A DNA stretch of 64,000 bases from H111-94 sp034436045 (GTDB lineage Bacteria; Chloroflexota; Ktedonobacteria; Ktedonobacterales; Ktedonobacteraceae), in the NCBI GenBank assembly GCA_034436045.1, contig DAOTVZ010000288.1:1-64000 (forward strand), in the 5' to 3' direction. The position numbers and the translations under genes are program-made. The notes below the pieces were generated by a model that saw nothing but the letters and a program-made list of their open reading frames with translations, searched no databases and was not told where the DNA came from. This document shows positions 34,800 through 43,517 of this stretch, piece after piece; positions within the stretch are counted from its first letter, which is position 1; every line of letters starts with the position of its first letter.

Positions 34800-34946
34800 G
34801 TGCTACCTTACCTGGAAGAGTTTCCCCCGGAAGTAGAAGAGGCGGTTATCTATATTGAGGCTCTGAGGCACACGTATGGAAGCGCATTACCAAGCATATT
34901 TCTTGAGTATATACAAAAACGCCGTAGAAGATCAAAAGTAATATAA
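34800..34946 (+). CDS. Possible 48-residue small protein
   Basis: A GTG-initiated frame encodes an acidic N-terminal half (LPYLEEFPPEVEEAVIYIEA) and a basic end (QKRRRRSKVI), and its stop lies in the loop of the following hairpin. There is no clear ribosome site, though a TATAAT-like sequence (34775-34780) lies 20-25 bp upstream. It could equally be a remnant or chance frame. It is the only candidate in the 34628-34990 gap. Confidence 0.25.
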   Translation: MLPYLEEFPPEVEEAVIYIEALRHTYGSALPSIFLEYIQKRRRRSKVI

Positions 34947-34966
34947 TCCGATCCTCTGCGGCGTTT
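34917..34966 (-). terminator. Terminator of the class A PBP gene
   Basis: A 17-bp stem with two G-U-compatible mismatches (34917-34933 with 34950-34966) is followed on the minus strand by a U-rich stretch. It is located 25 bp after the stop of the PBP gene. Confidence 0.82.
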
Positions 34967-34990
34967 CTGTCATTTATAGACGATTATTAT

Positions 34991-37900
34991 TCATCCACCC
35001 TGGTGCCCTCCACCATTACCCTTCCCATTGCCTCCGCCCGGCGTCTGTGGCGGCCCTCCGGTGGGTGGATTGCCTCCGCCGTTGCCATTACCTCCGCCGT
35101 TCCCGTTGCCCCCACCATTGTTAGTTGGCGTGCAGCTCTGCCCCCCATTATTGTTGTTATTGCCCTGATTGTTCGTGCAGGTCGTGGTGACGGGTGCGAC
35201 ACCGCTCTGTTGTGGCTGCTCGTTATCCAGCATCCAATCAACATTGCCGCTACCCATCAGACCATTGTAGGTGTTCGTCGGATACTGGCCCACGCCTGGC
35301 GGAACGGGAAACTGTTTATCTGTATAGTGCAGCGCCTGCACATCCTGCATATCGGTGCAGGGAATACCATCAGGGGCCGTACTGGTGGTATAGTCATAGT
35401 TGCACTGACCTACCAGATTCTCGATGACGCTATGCCAGATCGGCGCAGCACCCGTAATACCGATGGTGTGGTTTGTCATCGGCTCATTATTAGCATTGCC
35501 CACCCAGACACCCACAACCACATCCGGCGTGTAGCCGAGGGTCACGTTATCCAGAATATTTGTATTGGTAGCATCGCTGGTGGTACCGGTTTTGGCCGCG
35601 ACCTGCCAGGTGGTATGCGTCGGGTCCATATCCCAGAACGAGAGGACATGGTCAGGCCAGAATTCAACAGCACGCGCATTTTCGTCCGCCAGCACGTTCG
35701 TCATCAGGTAGGCAATCTGTGGGCTGACGACCTGCGTGCCATTGGGATGGGTCGGGTCATAGTGATAGAGGTGATGACCGTAGTTATCCCAGATGTCCAG
35801 TACGCTGTGTGGTGGAATGCGCACCCCCTGATTGGCCAGCACCTGGTAGGCTCCGACCATTTGAATCAGCGGTATATCGGTTGACCCCAGCGCCAGGGCG
35901 GGACCGATGAACTGATCCATCGTCTCCGGCGGCAACTTTTGGGCCGCGCGCTGCCGATTAGCTGCCGCCAGGTCAGCGTCGATGGCTGTCACCCCGAAGC
36001 GACGCGCCGTGTTGATCACGTTATTGACGCCAGCGAATTCGACCGCTTTGATCGCCGGCACATTGAGCGAGTCTGCTGTCGCAGTGCGGATAGAGACATT
36101 GGTACCGGCAACACCATATTGACTATAGTCAGATGGCGTGTAGGCATTGGCGATGTCACTGCCGCCGCCATTAGGGAAGTAGGTCTTCGCGTCGGTCAGA
36201 ATGATACCTGGGTACCAACCCATCTCGAAGGCCGTCACATAGTCGAAAATTTTGAAGGTCGAACCGGGCTGGCGGCCCAGGCCATCGGTCGCTACATTGT
36301 ATTGTCCTTCTATTCTGGGATCGGTCGAGTAGTAGTTTGAGCTACCGTCCATTGCGATAATTTCACCTGTCTTGGCATCCATCACGACGACAGCAGCGTC
36401 ATTGACATTATTCTCAGTATTGAGAGGCCCATCCTGGCCCGTAAAATACTGATACTCAGGCTGAGTCAAATGGCGAGTTACCGCCGCCTCAACGTACTGC
36501 TCGATCTTGGCATCGACAGTAGTGCGAATATTGAAGCCGCCGGTGATAAAGCGCTCTGTACCTACCGTCTCATCGCCATTGCCCAGCGCATCCTCGATCT
36601 GTGGGATGACCCAATTGACGAAACCTGGGGCGATAATCTTCTGCGTAAAGGGCGTGAAGGTCATTTTGGCCGTCAGCGCCTCGGCCTGCGCGATAATGGC
36701 TGGAGTGAGTTTGCCGATCCCCTGTACTGGCTGACCATATTTCATCATCTGGTGAAGGACATAGTCCTGTCGGCTTAAAGCCAGGCTGCGGTTATATTTA
36801 CCGAGCGTGGGATCATAGGAGACGGGGCTTTGCGGCAGACCGGCCAGCAGCGAGGCGCGCGCCAGCGCCATCATCGGGTCAGGCTTGTATTTCTTGACGA
36901 CATTGCCGTTTTTGTCCAGATAGACCTGCGAGGGATTATTGCAGCTTGCAATCTGCGGGCAATCCAACAGAGCAATGCCCGGCACGCAGCTAAACACGCC
37001 CTTATTGAAATCGGTATTACAGACGGGCTGAAGTTTGAAGTACTCCTCAACCGCAGCTTCCACGCCCAGGTCTTGCGAACCAAAGGGCGAGACATTCAGG
37101 TACATCTCCAATATCTTCCACTTGGGGTACTGCTGCGTCAGCCCAATTGCCAGCGTCGCCTCAGAGATTTTGCGTTGCAGGGTATCTTGAGCATCATTGC
37201 GCAAGTTTTTGATGAGTTGCTGTGTGATAGTGCTACCGCCGCTCTGAATATGATGCGTGGTAGCATACTGGAATGCGGCGCGTGTGATGCCGTTGAAGTC
37301 TATACCGTCGTTGGTCCAGAAAGTTGGGTCTTCCGCCGAGGTCATGGCATAGTCCATCACCTGAGGGATGTACTGATAACTCACATAGGTTCGGCGGCCA
37401 CCATCGCTATAGGCATTATACAGCAGAGTACCATTACGGTCATAAATACGCGAGGTCTGCGGAATCTGCTGATTGGCCAGCTTTTGCAAAGTCGGCAACT
37501 GGCTCTGATAGTAGTTATACGCATAGGCCGCACCTGAAGAGAGCAGAATGATGAGCAGGCAGAGGATACCAACCAGCACGCCAATAATAATGCGCTTGCG
37601 CCTGGGATTCTGACGGCGCTGGCGGCGCTGGATGAGGCGCAAGGGACGCGAACTCCGCGCGGGCGGCCCTCCTTGTCCGGGTGCAGTGGGTGATGGGGCC
37701 TGGGCAAGTTGCTGCGAATTGTTTACTTGCGGGCGATATGCCTGCATCGGTGGCAACGGTGCCTCGTAGCCGGCCCGATGCGCGGCCATCATCTTGCCCG
37801 ACCATTGCTTGACCATTTGCCACGAATTAGCCAACGGTTGGGCAAACGGTTGAAAGCTCTGGGGCCACTGGCGTGGAGCTTGCGGTCCCAGCGGCATCGA

Positions 37901-38278
37901 TGGATGTTGTCCCGGTTGTGGCTGTGGCCCTAGCGGCATAGAAGGGTGTTGCCCCGGTTGTGGCTGTGGCCCTAGCGGCATAGAAGGGTGTTGCCCCGGT
38001 TGCGGCCCTGGTGGCATGGATGGCCCCGGCGGCAGAGGGGAATAAGGATTATAGCTCTGGCCCGTGCCAGCCTGCGTTGGAGACCCCGCTGAATATTGCG
38101 ACGGCTGTGAGGTCATCGGAGATTGCTGCTGAGGCGGCGAAAATGGTTGCTGAACACTATCCGGTTGCTGCTGGCGATATTCACGGAGAAGACTGCCATT
38201 GCGAGAGGGCGCATTTATATATACAGGTTGATTTGGATCAGGTTGTTGAGGTGGCTGTTGATTCCACGTATTACTCAT
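34991..38278 (-). CDS. Class A penicillin-binding protein (transglycosylase/transpeptidase)
   Basis: Bifunctional peptidoglycan synthase of 1095 residues. Residues 1-228 are a Pro/Gln-rich cytoplasmic tail containing three copies of a 14-residue unit with GQHPSMPLGPQPQP. One membrane helix spans 229-254. The GT51 domain has Glu316 in SAEDPTFWTNDGID and GGSTITQQLIKNL (347-359); the His usual after ED-x2-F-x2 is Asn323. The transpeptidase domain shows SxxK at 673-676, SLN at 737-739 and KTG at 896-898. The last 65 residues are Gly/Asn repeats. The ATG at 38278 lies behind AGAGGA. Low-complexity ends are unusually long for this family. Confidence 0.94.
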   Translation of the reverse strand: MSNTWNQQPPQQPDPNQPVYINAPSRNGSLLREYRQQQPDSVQQPFSPPQQQSPMTSQPSQYSAGSPTQAGTGQSYNPYSPLPPGPSMPPGPQPGQHPSMPLGPQPQPGQHPSMPLGPQPQPGQHPSMPLGPQAPRQWPQSFQPFAQPLANSWQMVKQWSGKMMAAHRAGYEAPLPPMQAYRPQVNNSQQLAQAPSPTAPGQGGPPARSSRPLRLIQRRQRRQNPRRKRIIIGVLVGILCLLIILLSSGAAYAYNYYQSQLPTLQKLANQQIPQTSRIYDRNGTLLYNAYSDGGRRTYVSYQYIPQVMDYAMTSAEDPTFWTNDGIDFNGITRAAFQYATTHHIQSGGSTITQQLIKNLRNDAQDTLQRKISEATLAIGLTQQYPKWKILEMYLNVSPFGSQDLGVEAAVEEYFKLQPVCNTDFNKGVFSCVPGIALLDCPQIASCNNPSQVYLDKNGNVVKKYKPDPMMALARASLLAGLPQSPVSYDPTLGKYNRSLALSRQDYVLHQMMKYGQPVQGIGKLTPAIIAQAEALTAKMTFTPFTQKIIAPGFVNWVIPQIEDALGNGDETVGTERFITGGFNIRTTVDAKIEQYVEAAVTRHLTQPEYQYFTGQDGPLNTENNVNDAAVVVMDAKTGEIIAMDGSSNYYSTDPRIEGQYNVATDGLGRQPGSTFKIFDYVTAFEMGWYPGIILTDAKTYFPNGGGSDIANAYTPSDYSQYGVAGTNVSIRTATADSLNVPAIKAVEFAGVNNVINTARRFGVTAIDADLAAANRQRAAQKLPPETMDQFIGPALALGSTDIPLIQMVGAYQVLANQGVRIPPHSVLDIWDNYGHHLYHYDPTHPNGTQVVSPQIAYLMTNVLADENARAVEFWPDHVLSFWDMDPTHTTWQVAAKTGTTSDATNTNILDNVTLGYTPDVVVGVWVGNANNEPMTNHTIGITGAAPIWHSVIENLVGQCNYDYTTSTAPDGIPCTDMQDVQALHYTDKQFPVPPGVGQYPTNTYNGLMGSGNVDWMLDNEQPQQSGVAPVTTTCTNNQGNNNNNGGQSCTPTNNGGGNGNGGGNGNGGGNPPTGGPPQTPGGGNGKGNGGGHQGG

Positions 38279-38605
38279 AAGCACTTTTCCTCTTTAAAAT
38301 TAGAGTAAGTACACACATCACATGCTGAATACTCTATCGGTAGCGACGCTGGGAACCTCCTCACGGCGAGCAAAGCGTGATTTACCACACATCTGTAACT
38401 AAAGAACGCCATTGCTCACTTCTTTCCAGCATACACATCATTTCCATCAAGATATCCCCTTCCATCCACGACATCAGACACGATAGACAATAACTCCCCA
38501 CGCTCCATTGTGCTTCACTGCTTGTTTTTACGGATGAGGAATAGCGAGATTAACAAACTGGCCTATTTGGGTTATGGTGGCGTGCCGTTTCGTCACAATA
38601 AACAC
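38279..38605. other. Intergenic stretch upstream of the class A PBP gene
   Basis: A non-coding gap in which I see no gene, repeat-family copy or convincing promoter. It presumably contains the PBP gene promoter. Confidence 0.5.
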
Positions 38606-38636
38606 CCACAGCCAGGCTGCGGGTGCCAGGCTGTGG
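38606..38636 (-). terminator. Putative hairpin terminator after the methyltransferase gene
   Basis: CCACAGCC (38606-38613) pairs with GGCTGTGG (38629-38636) around a partly self-complementary loop, 8 bp after the gene stop. Downstream on the minus strand the sequence is GTGTTTATTG, a weak T-run. Confidence 0.5.
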
Positions 38637-38643
38637 CAAGAAC

Positions 38644-39333
38644 TCAGGCTTTTTGTACAATAAAGTGGTGATAGCCGTCACCTTCGCCCTCTTCGATGAC
38701 GGTGAACCGGGCCGCCTGCAACCAGGCGCGCACCTGCTCAAGACGGGGATAGTAGTGATAGCCCCCACTATGGGCATATTCCCCTTCAACGATGGGCAAA
38801 CCCTGGCGTCTGGCCTCGGCCTGTGACTCGATGAGTTCGCCAGGGTCGATGATCTCGACGGTAAAATAGCAGTAGCCGCCGTTACGCAGGGCACGATGGA
38901 AATTATGCAGTACGAGCGGCCAATCCTCTGGAAAGATCATCTCCATCGCATCCACGCAGAGAATACCGTCAAAGGCTTCATGGTAGCTCATCTCTTGCAA
39001 ACCAAGCTTCTCGGTTGGCACGCCGGGAAATTTAGTCTGCGCCTGCCGAAGCATCTGGCGCGATTGGTCGATGCCAAGCAATGTATAATGCTCCTGGGTA
39101 TGCGTTTGATCATTCTTGCTCCCCAGGATGAAAGGCCAGTATTTGCCGGTGCCACAGGCAGCATCAAGCAAGGAAGCTCCGCCGGGTAAATAAGCCAGAA
39201 AATCTAGCAGGAAGGTACGATGTGAGGGATTGATGTGGCCCCAATGGTCATCATAATTGTAGGCATACATCGTATCATAGCGTATCTCTATCATGCGGCG
39301 TTTCTCTTTGAGCCATTCTGCTCGTCCTAGCAC
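38644..39333 (-). CDS. Class I SAM-dependent methyltransferase
   Basis: A methyltransferase of 229 residues. Motif I is GASLLDAACGTGKYWPFILG, the acidic strand is YTLLGIDQSRQML, and FDGILCVDAMEMIFPEDWP and ALRNGGYCYFTVEII form motifs IV-VI. The beginning (IEIRYDTMYAYNYDDHWGHI) resembles small-molecule methyltransferases. The substrate is unknown. GGAAGGAG at 7 nt supports a GTG start at 39333. ATG 39294 is an alternative with a weaker site. It stands alone between the PBP and thiolase genes. Confidence 0.82.
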   Translation of the reverse strand: MLGRAEWLKEKRRMIEIRYDTMYAYNYDDHWGHINPSHRTFLLDFLAYLPGGASLLDAACGTGKYWPFILGSKNDQTHTQEHYTLLGIDQSRQMLRQAQTKFPGVPTEKLGLQEMSYHEAFDGILCVDAMEMIFPEDWPLVLHNFHRALRNGGYCYFTVEIIDPGELIESQAEARRQGLPIVEGEYAHSGGYHYYPRLEQVRAWLQAARFTVIEEGEGDGYHHFIVQKA

Positions 39334-39438
39334 AATGCTGCTCCTTCCGGGCACCCTGTAACCATGCCTGTTTTTATGCTTAGCAAGCCAGGGATGTGTT
39401 CCTTTACTGAACCATCGAAGGGGTTCATGGGGAATACA

Positions 39439-39458
39439 GGGCGTGAGTACTCACGCCC
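39439..39458. repeat. Perfect 20-bp palindrome of the dispersed family
   Basis: GGGCGTGAGTACTCACGCCC is fully self-complementary. It lies in the gap between the methyltransferase start and the thiolase stop, which holds nothing else I can identify. Confidence 0.85.
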
Positions 39459-39579
39459 CTTATCGCCAAAAATGATACGTATTGCAGAGGCCAAAACTCA
39501 CAGCATGATACCCACACATAGCACCCACGAGAGATACCACGCCAACAGGTAGTGATACCCCTTGTGATTCTCATGCCTT

Positions 39580-40761
39580 TTATACTTCAATCGCCATCGC
39601 AACCGCGCCGCCACCGCCCAGGCAGAGCGTCGCCAGACCACGCCCACCTCCGCGCCGACGCAATTCGTAGAGCAGCGTGGTTAGCACACGCGCACCACTG
39701 GAACCGATGGGATGACCCAGGGCTATCGCGCCACCGTTGACATTGACACGCGACCAGTCCCAATCCAGTTCTTTTCCATTTGCCAGCGTCTGTGCAGCAA
39801 AAGCTTCATTGACTTCAATCAGGTCAAAATCGCTCAGTTTCATGCCGGTGCGTTCCAGCAGACGACGCACAGCGCGGGTTGGTGCCGCAAAGACATAGCG
39901 CGGTGTGATGGCGGCAGAGGCATAGCCGGTGATGCGCGCCAGAATGGGCATACCATGCGCACGCGCGAAGTCCTGCTCAACCACAACCGTCGCCGAGGCA
40001 CCATCGCTCAAGCCGGGCGCGTTGCCCGCTGTGACCGTGCCACCCTCCTGAAAAGCGGGCTTCAGTTTCGCCAGCGCCTCTAACGAGGTATCAGTACGGA
40101 TAGGTTCATCGGCCTCAATTAGCAGTGTGCCCTTCTTCTGCCGAACCTCAACCGGTACAATCTCTTCCTTAAAACGCCCGGAAGCGGTAGCCTCAGCCGC
40201 ACGTTGATGGCTGCGTAAGGCGAAGCGATCCTGCTCCTCGCGCGTAATACCGAATTTCTCGGCAATGATCTCGGCTTCGTTGCCCATGTGGATATGCTCA
40301 AAGGCGCACCAGAGACCGTCATGCACGACGGCATCGATCAGTTCCCCGTTGCCCATACGATAGCCGGTACGCGCCTGCGCTAGCAGGTAGGGTGCGTTGC
40401 TCATGCTCTCCATGCCCCCGGCCACAAATGCCTGCGCATCGCCCGCGCGAATGGCCTGCGCCGCCAGCATAATGGCTTTCAGGCCGGAGCCGCAGACCTT
40501 ATTAACCGTAAAGGCGGGCAGATCGTCGGGCAAACCGGCCTTGATGGCCGCCTGACGCGCCGGTGCCTGCCCTACACCTGCCGAGACGACATTGCCCATA
40601 ATCACTTCATCTATCGCCTCCGGCGCGATCCCCGCGCGGTGTACCGCTTCACGAATAGCTATTGCACCCAGTTCTGGGGCGCTAAAGCTGGACAAACCAC
40701 CCAAAAATTTACCGGTCGGGAGACGCGCCGCCCCCACAATCACGGGAATATGTTCTGTCAT
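39580..40761 (-). CDS. Acetyl-CoA C-acyltransferase (thiolase)
   Basis: Condenses two acetyl-CoA or cleaves 3-ketoacyl-CoA. The nucleophilic Cys90 lies in TVNKVCGSGLKAIM, EVNEAFAAQTLA and the catalytic His in GHPIGSSGARVLTTLL follow, and the second Cys lies in ATLCLGGGGAVAMAIEV at the C-terminus. The 393 residues match acetyl-CoA acetyltransferases closely (HIPVIVGAARLPTGKFLGGL). No other beta-oxidation or butanoate gene is adjacent, so biosynthetic versus degradative use is open. Confidence 0.93.
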   Translation of the reverse strand: MTEHIPVIVGAARLPTGKFLGGLSSFSAPELGAIAIREAVHRAGIAPEAIDEVIMGNVVSAGVGQAPARQAAIKAGLPDDLPAFTVNKVCGSGLKAIMLAAQAIRAGDAQAFVAGGMESMSNAPYLLAQARTGYRMGNGELIDAVVHDGLWCAFEHIHMGNEAEIIAEKFGITREEQDRFALRSHQRAAEATASGRFKEEIVPVEVRQKKGTLLIEADEPIRTDTSLEALAKLKPAFQEGGTVTAGNAPGLSDGASATVVVEQDFARAHGMPILARITGYASAAITPRYVFAAPTRAVRRLLERTGMKLSDFDLIEVNEAFAAQTLANGKELDWDWSRVNVNGGAIALGHPIGSSGARVLTTLLYELRRRGGGRGLATLCLGGGGAVAMAIEV

Positions 40762-40945
40762 TTACTGTTCCCTCCGTGTTGTCACGCCATCGTGAAACAT
40801 ATTTCACGTACAAGAACCTTCTCTCCGTATTGTATCCGTTGCACATGGATCGGGTCAAACATTGCCGGATATATCCATAGGGGCAGGCGACGGACTGTAA
40901 CAAAAGAAAGCCGGAATCTCGCCGGGTTGGAGATATATCTGGTTC

Positions 40946-41024
40946 TGCCTGTTGATCGTGTCAAAGACGGGGCAATCTGGTCCGGGATCATATCCATCCA
41001 CGCGCTCAACACGATCAACAGGCA
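40946..41024. repeat. 16-bp perfect inverted repeat with a 47-nt loop
   Basis: TGCCTGTTGATCGTGT (40946-40961) is the reverse complement of 41009-41024. It lies in a 530-bp non-coding gap (40762-41292) between the thiolase start and the anti-sigma gene. A 106-residue minus-strand frame crosses it but has no support as a gene. Confidence 0.75.
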
Positions 41025-41064
41025 AAAGGAGATAATAATTTTTTCACCCACAATCAGCGATCTC

Positions 41065-41268
41065 GTAGGGGCGTGATTCATCACCCCCTGTTTATCCGCC
41101 AAGCCGCTCTCAGGGCGTGATTCATCGCCCCCTGTTTATCCGCCAAGCCGCTCTCAGGGCGTGATTCATCACCCCCTGTTTATCCGCCAAGCCGCTCTCA
41201 GGGCGTGATTCATCACCCCCTGTTTATCCACCGAGCCGCTCTCAGGGCGTGATGAATCACGCCCCTAC
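41065..41268. repeat. Tandem array of five 44-bp palindromic units with inverted ends
   Basis: Cores beginning GGGCGTGAT start at 41069, 41113, 41157, 41201 and 41245, an exact 44-bp period. The spacer contains TGTTTATCCGCCAAGCCGCT with single-base variants. The first 24 bases (41065-41088, GTAGGGG...) and the last 24 (41245-41268, ...CCCCTAC) are inverted copies with one mismatch. The array ends 25 bp from the stop of the anti-sigma gene. Confidence 0.94.
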
Positions 41269-41292
41269 GGGGAAAATTTATCATCTCCGTCC

Positions 41293-42297
41293 TTATGGTT
41301 TGGCGGGCAAGGTACCCATCTGGAAGCCGGGGGGGATACTCATGTCCCACATGGAATCGGGTACCTGCGAAGGGTGAAGCATCTTGAGGGTTTGATAGAC
41401 CGGTGCACCACCGACATTCAGCACATTGACGGGCATGTAATCCTTGTCCAGCAGCATGGTTAGGTTGTTGGAACAGAGGATGCGATAGACCTGCTGCCCA
41501 TCAAACGTCATTGTGCCCTGGTAGGCCGACGGGTTGGCGCGCAATTCACGCTTCAGGCTATTCAGATCAAAGATCGATTCGTCAACGGCCCAGTTGCTGG
41601 CATCCCACTGCGCGATATGGTGCATCATATCCAGGCCAAGCGCATCATGCGTATCGCTAATCATCACTACATCCAGCGAGTTGTCCATCACCGTCTCAAC
41701 GTTCATATCGTGATTGCTCATATTATAATAGGTGATGGTACGATACTTCTGCCCCCGCTTATCCACGTTATTCTGCACTTCGTATAGCACGTAACTGGTC
41801 CAGGTCAGGCTGGCCGGAAGCAGCAAGGTTCGCTGGGATGGAGAAGCTTGCCGCGTGAAGTAGAGCGTGGCAAAGAGTACGGCGGCAATGATTGCCACTG
41901 CCGCGATTAAGCCACCGGTGCGCACAAGGCCACGTGGCCTGGAAGCTCTAGCTCTGATAGATGGTACCGGCGATGCCTGTAGCACACGCGATGCTGCATG
42001 TGCTGGTTGTAGCGATGCCCCCTTGCCCTGACTACGCGCCGCAATTGCCGCCATCACGGCCTGATCCACGCGCGCAGAGGGTGTGGAGATCGGCAAACTG
42101 CTCATGGCACGGTTCACGTTCTCGTACAGAGAGGCTTCCGCCCTGCAAGCAGCGCAGACACGCAAATGTCGCCAGACCTGTGCCCGTTGCGTCTCATTCA
42201 GATCGGCCCAGACACCCAGGTACAGACGGGCAATATAACAGGTTTCACGACCGATTACTTCAGGAACAAGTAGTGGTGGAAGATGGGTCTCGTTCAT
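41293..42297 (-). CDS. Anti-sigma factor with N-terminal zinc-finger and one membrane helix
   Basis: Predicted membrane-bound inhibitor of the ECF sigma factor encoded just upstream. The cytoplasmic part carries H44-x3-C48-x2-C51 (WRHLRVCAACRAEA), the HC-type zinc motif of anti-sigma factors. One membrane helix lies at about 128-149 (GGLIAAVAIIAAVLFATLYF). About 180 extracytoplasmic residues without a recognised domain follow and would be the sensing part. Its ATG overlaps the sigma gene's TGA by 4 bp, giving coupled translation. Confidence 0.87.
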   Translation of the reverse strand: MNETHLPPLLVPEVIGRETCYIARLYLGVWADLNETQRAQVWRHLRVCAACRAEASLYENVNRAMSSLPISTPSARVDQAVMAAIAARSQGKGASLQPAHAASRVLQASPVPSIRARASRPRGLVRTGGLIAAVAIIAAVLFATLYFTRQASPSQRTLLLPASLTWTSYVLYEVQNNVDKRGQKYRTITYYNMSNHDMNVETVMDNSLDVVMISDTHDALGLDMMHHIAQWDASNWAVDESIFDLNSLKRELRANPSAYQGTMTFDGQQVYRILCSNNLTMLLDKDYMPVNVLNVGGAPVYQTLKMLHPSQVPDSMWDMSIPPGFQMGTLPAKP

Positions 42298-42944
42298 CGG
42301 ACGTTCTCCTTCTTGCCAGTACTATCCTGACTGATACGCCGGTACTGCTCCGCAAACATCTTCTTAGCGCGCGAGATGCGGGTCGCGGCAGCGTTAGGTG
42401 AGATGCCGAGGATAGTGGCCACCTCTTGATAGGGAAGGCCCTGTGCCGCGTGCAGTACCAGTGCAACTGCGTACTCTGTCGGAAGAGCCTGGAGTGTGTG
42501 CCGGATATGTTCGCGTTCGGCAATCTCTGGAATACCGCCGCTGTTAGCCAGCAGCGCGGACATGTCGTCATTTAACATCGCGTCGCCCTGTTCCTCCTGG
42601 CGATTGCGCACAGTCAGGGGCCACCAGGAGATGCGTTTGCGACGACGCAAAATATCAACACACAGATTCGTCGCAATCCGATAGAGCCAGGGGGAGAGAT
42701 GCTCGCGCTCGTGCAAGCCATCCCAGGACAGGCAGGCGCGTACAAACACCTCCTGAGTCACATCATCAGCATCTTCTTGATTGCCAAGCAAGCGATAAAT
42801 ATAGGAGTGGATGGGACGCCGGAACTGCTCGTAGAGCGCGGTCAGCGTCAGCGCGACATCATTGCCCGTTGTTGCCGCGCCGGATTGCGCCGTGAACCTC
42901 ATGCGATCTGCACGAGAAGACTTTCCAGATTTATCCCCTGTCAT
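42294..42944 (-). CDS. ECF-family RNA polymerase sigma factor
   Basis: A sigma-70 family factor. Region 2 reads LYEQFRRPIHSYIYRLLGNQ and EDADDVTQEVFVRACLSWDG, then LSPWLYRIATNLCVDILRRR. Region 4 reads IAEREHIRHTLQALPTEYAV and GLPYQEVATILGISPNAAAT. The frame is open to 43127, which would add a 61-residue N-terminus without family similarity. A candidate extended -10 (TGGTATACT) lies inside that extension, so ATG 42944 (216 residues) was chosen. An alternative ATG at 43106 has GGAGG 11 nt upstream. Paired with the anti-sigma gene through an ATGA overlap. Confidence 0.88.
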   Translation of the reverse strand: MTGDKSGKSSRADRMRFTAQSGAATTGNDVALTLTALYEQFRRPIHSYIYRLLGNQEDADDVTQEVFVRACLSWDGLHEREHLSPWLYRIATNLCVDILRRRKRISWWPLTVRNRQEEQGDAMLNDDMSALLANSGGIPEIAEREHIRHTLQALPTEYAVALVLHAAQGLPYQEVATILGISPNAAATRISRAKKMFAEQYRRISQDSTGKKENVR

Positions 42945-43220
42945 GCTAGCCAATCTATCCTCTCTTCGTTGGCCCATTCCCGCCTGCAAGACGCCTTCCG
43001 TATCTCCCACCTGCAAAAGCGAGGCCGGTGATAACGTCTCCTCCACACGATACCTCTTCTGTCCTTGCGCCTGTAGTATACCAGGAATGACAACAGAATA
43101 GAACATAGTAGCCAGAACCTCCACCATCCAGGGATTGGATAAATCAGATTTGTTTCACATAAGCATTCACCTCCATAGCACGAACAGGCCCCGCGACTTT
43201 TACACCTCCCTTTCAACACC

Positions 43221-43504
43221 GTAGGGGCGTGATGAATCACGCCCCGACCGTGATTCATCACGCCCCGACCGTGACACATCCTGTACCTGTGGGTTATACC
43301 AACCGACCGAATCATGCCGACCGGCCAGCGTGCTCTTTACGCACACAACACGATTCACGGGTGGGGCGTGATGAAGCGTGATTCACATCTTACATCTTTT
43401 GCTTATTATTCATATCAATTGACCAGACCATGCTGACCCGCCAGCGTGCTTTTTCACACACACAACACGATTCACGGGTGGGGCGTGATGAATCACGCCC
43501 CTAC
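43221..43504. repeat. Palindromic repeat array with an internal 70-bp direct duplication
   Basis: Opens with GTAGGGGCGTGATGAATCAC at 43221 and closes with GGGCGTGATGAATCACGCCC and CTAC at 43504, 13 bp from the stop of the GGD-repeat gene. Inside, 43305-43374 and 43421-43491 are about 70-bp direct repeats (GACCGAATCATGCCGACC... versus GACCAGACCATGCTGACC...), each containing CAACACGATTCACGGGTGGG. It lies in the gap between the sigma factor and GGD-repeat genes. Confidence 0.88.
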
Positions 43505-43517
43505 GGAACGAGGGGAG

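Noticed and set aside
40782..41102. 106-codon minus-strand frame upstream of the thiolase
   Set aside because: It runs into the palindromic array and over the inverted repeat, and has no ribosome site or family match.
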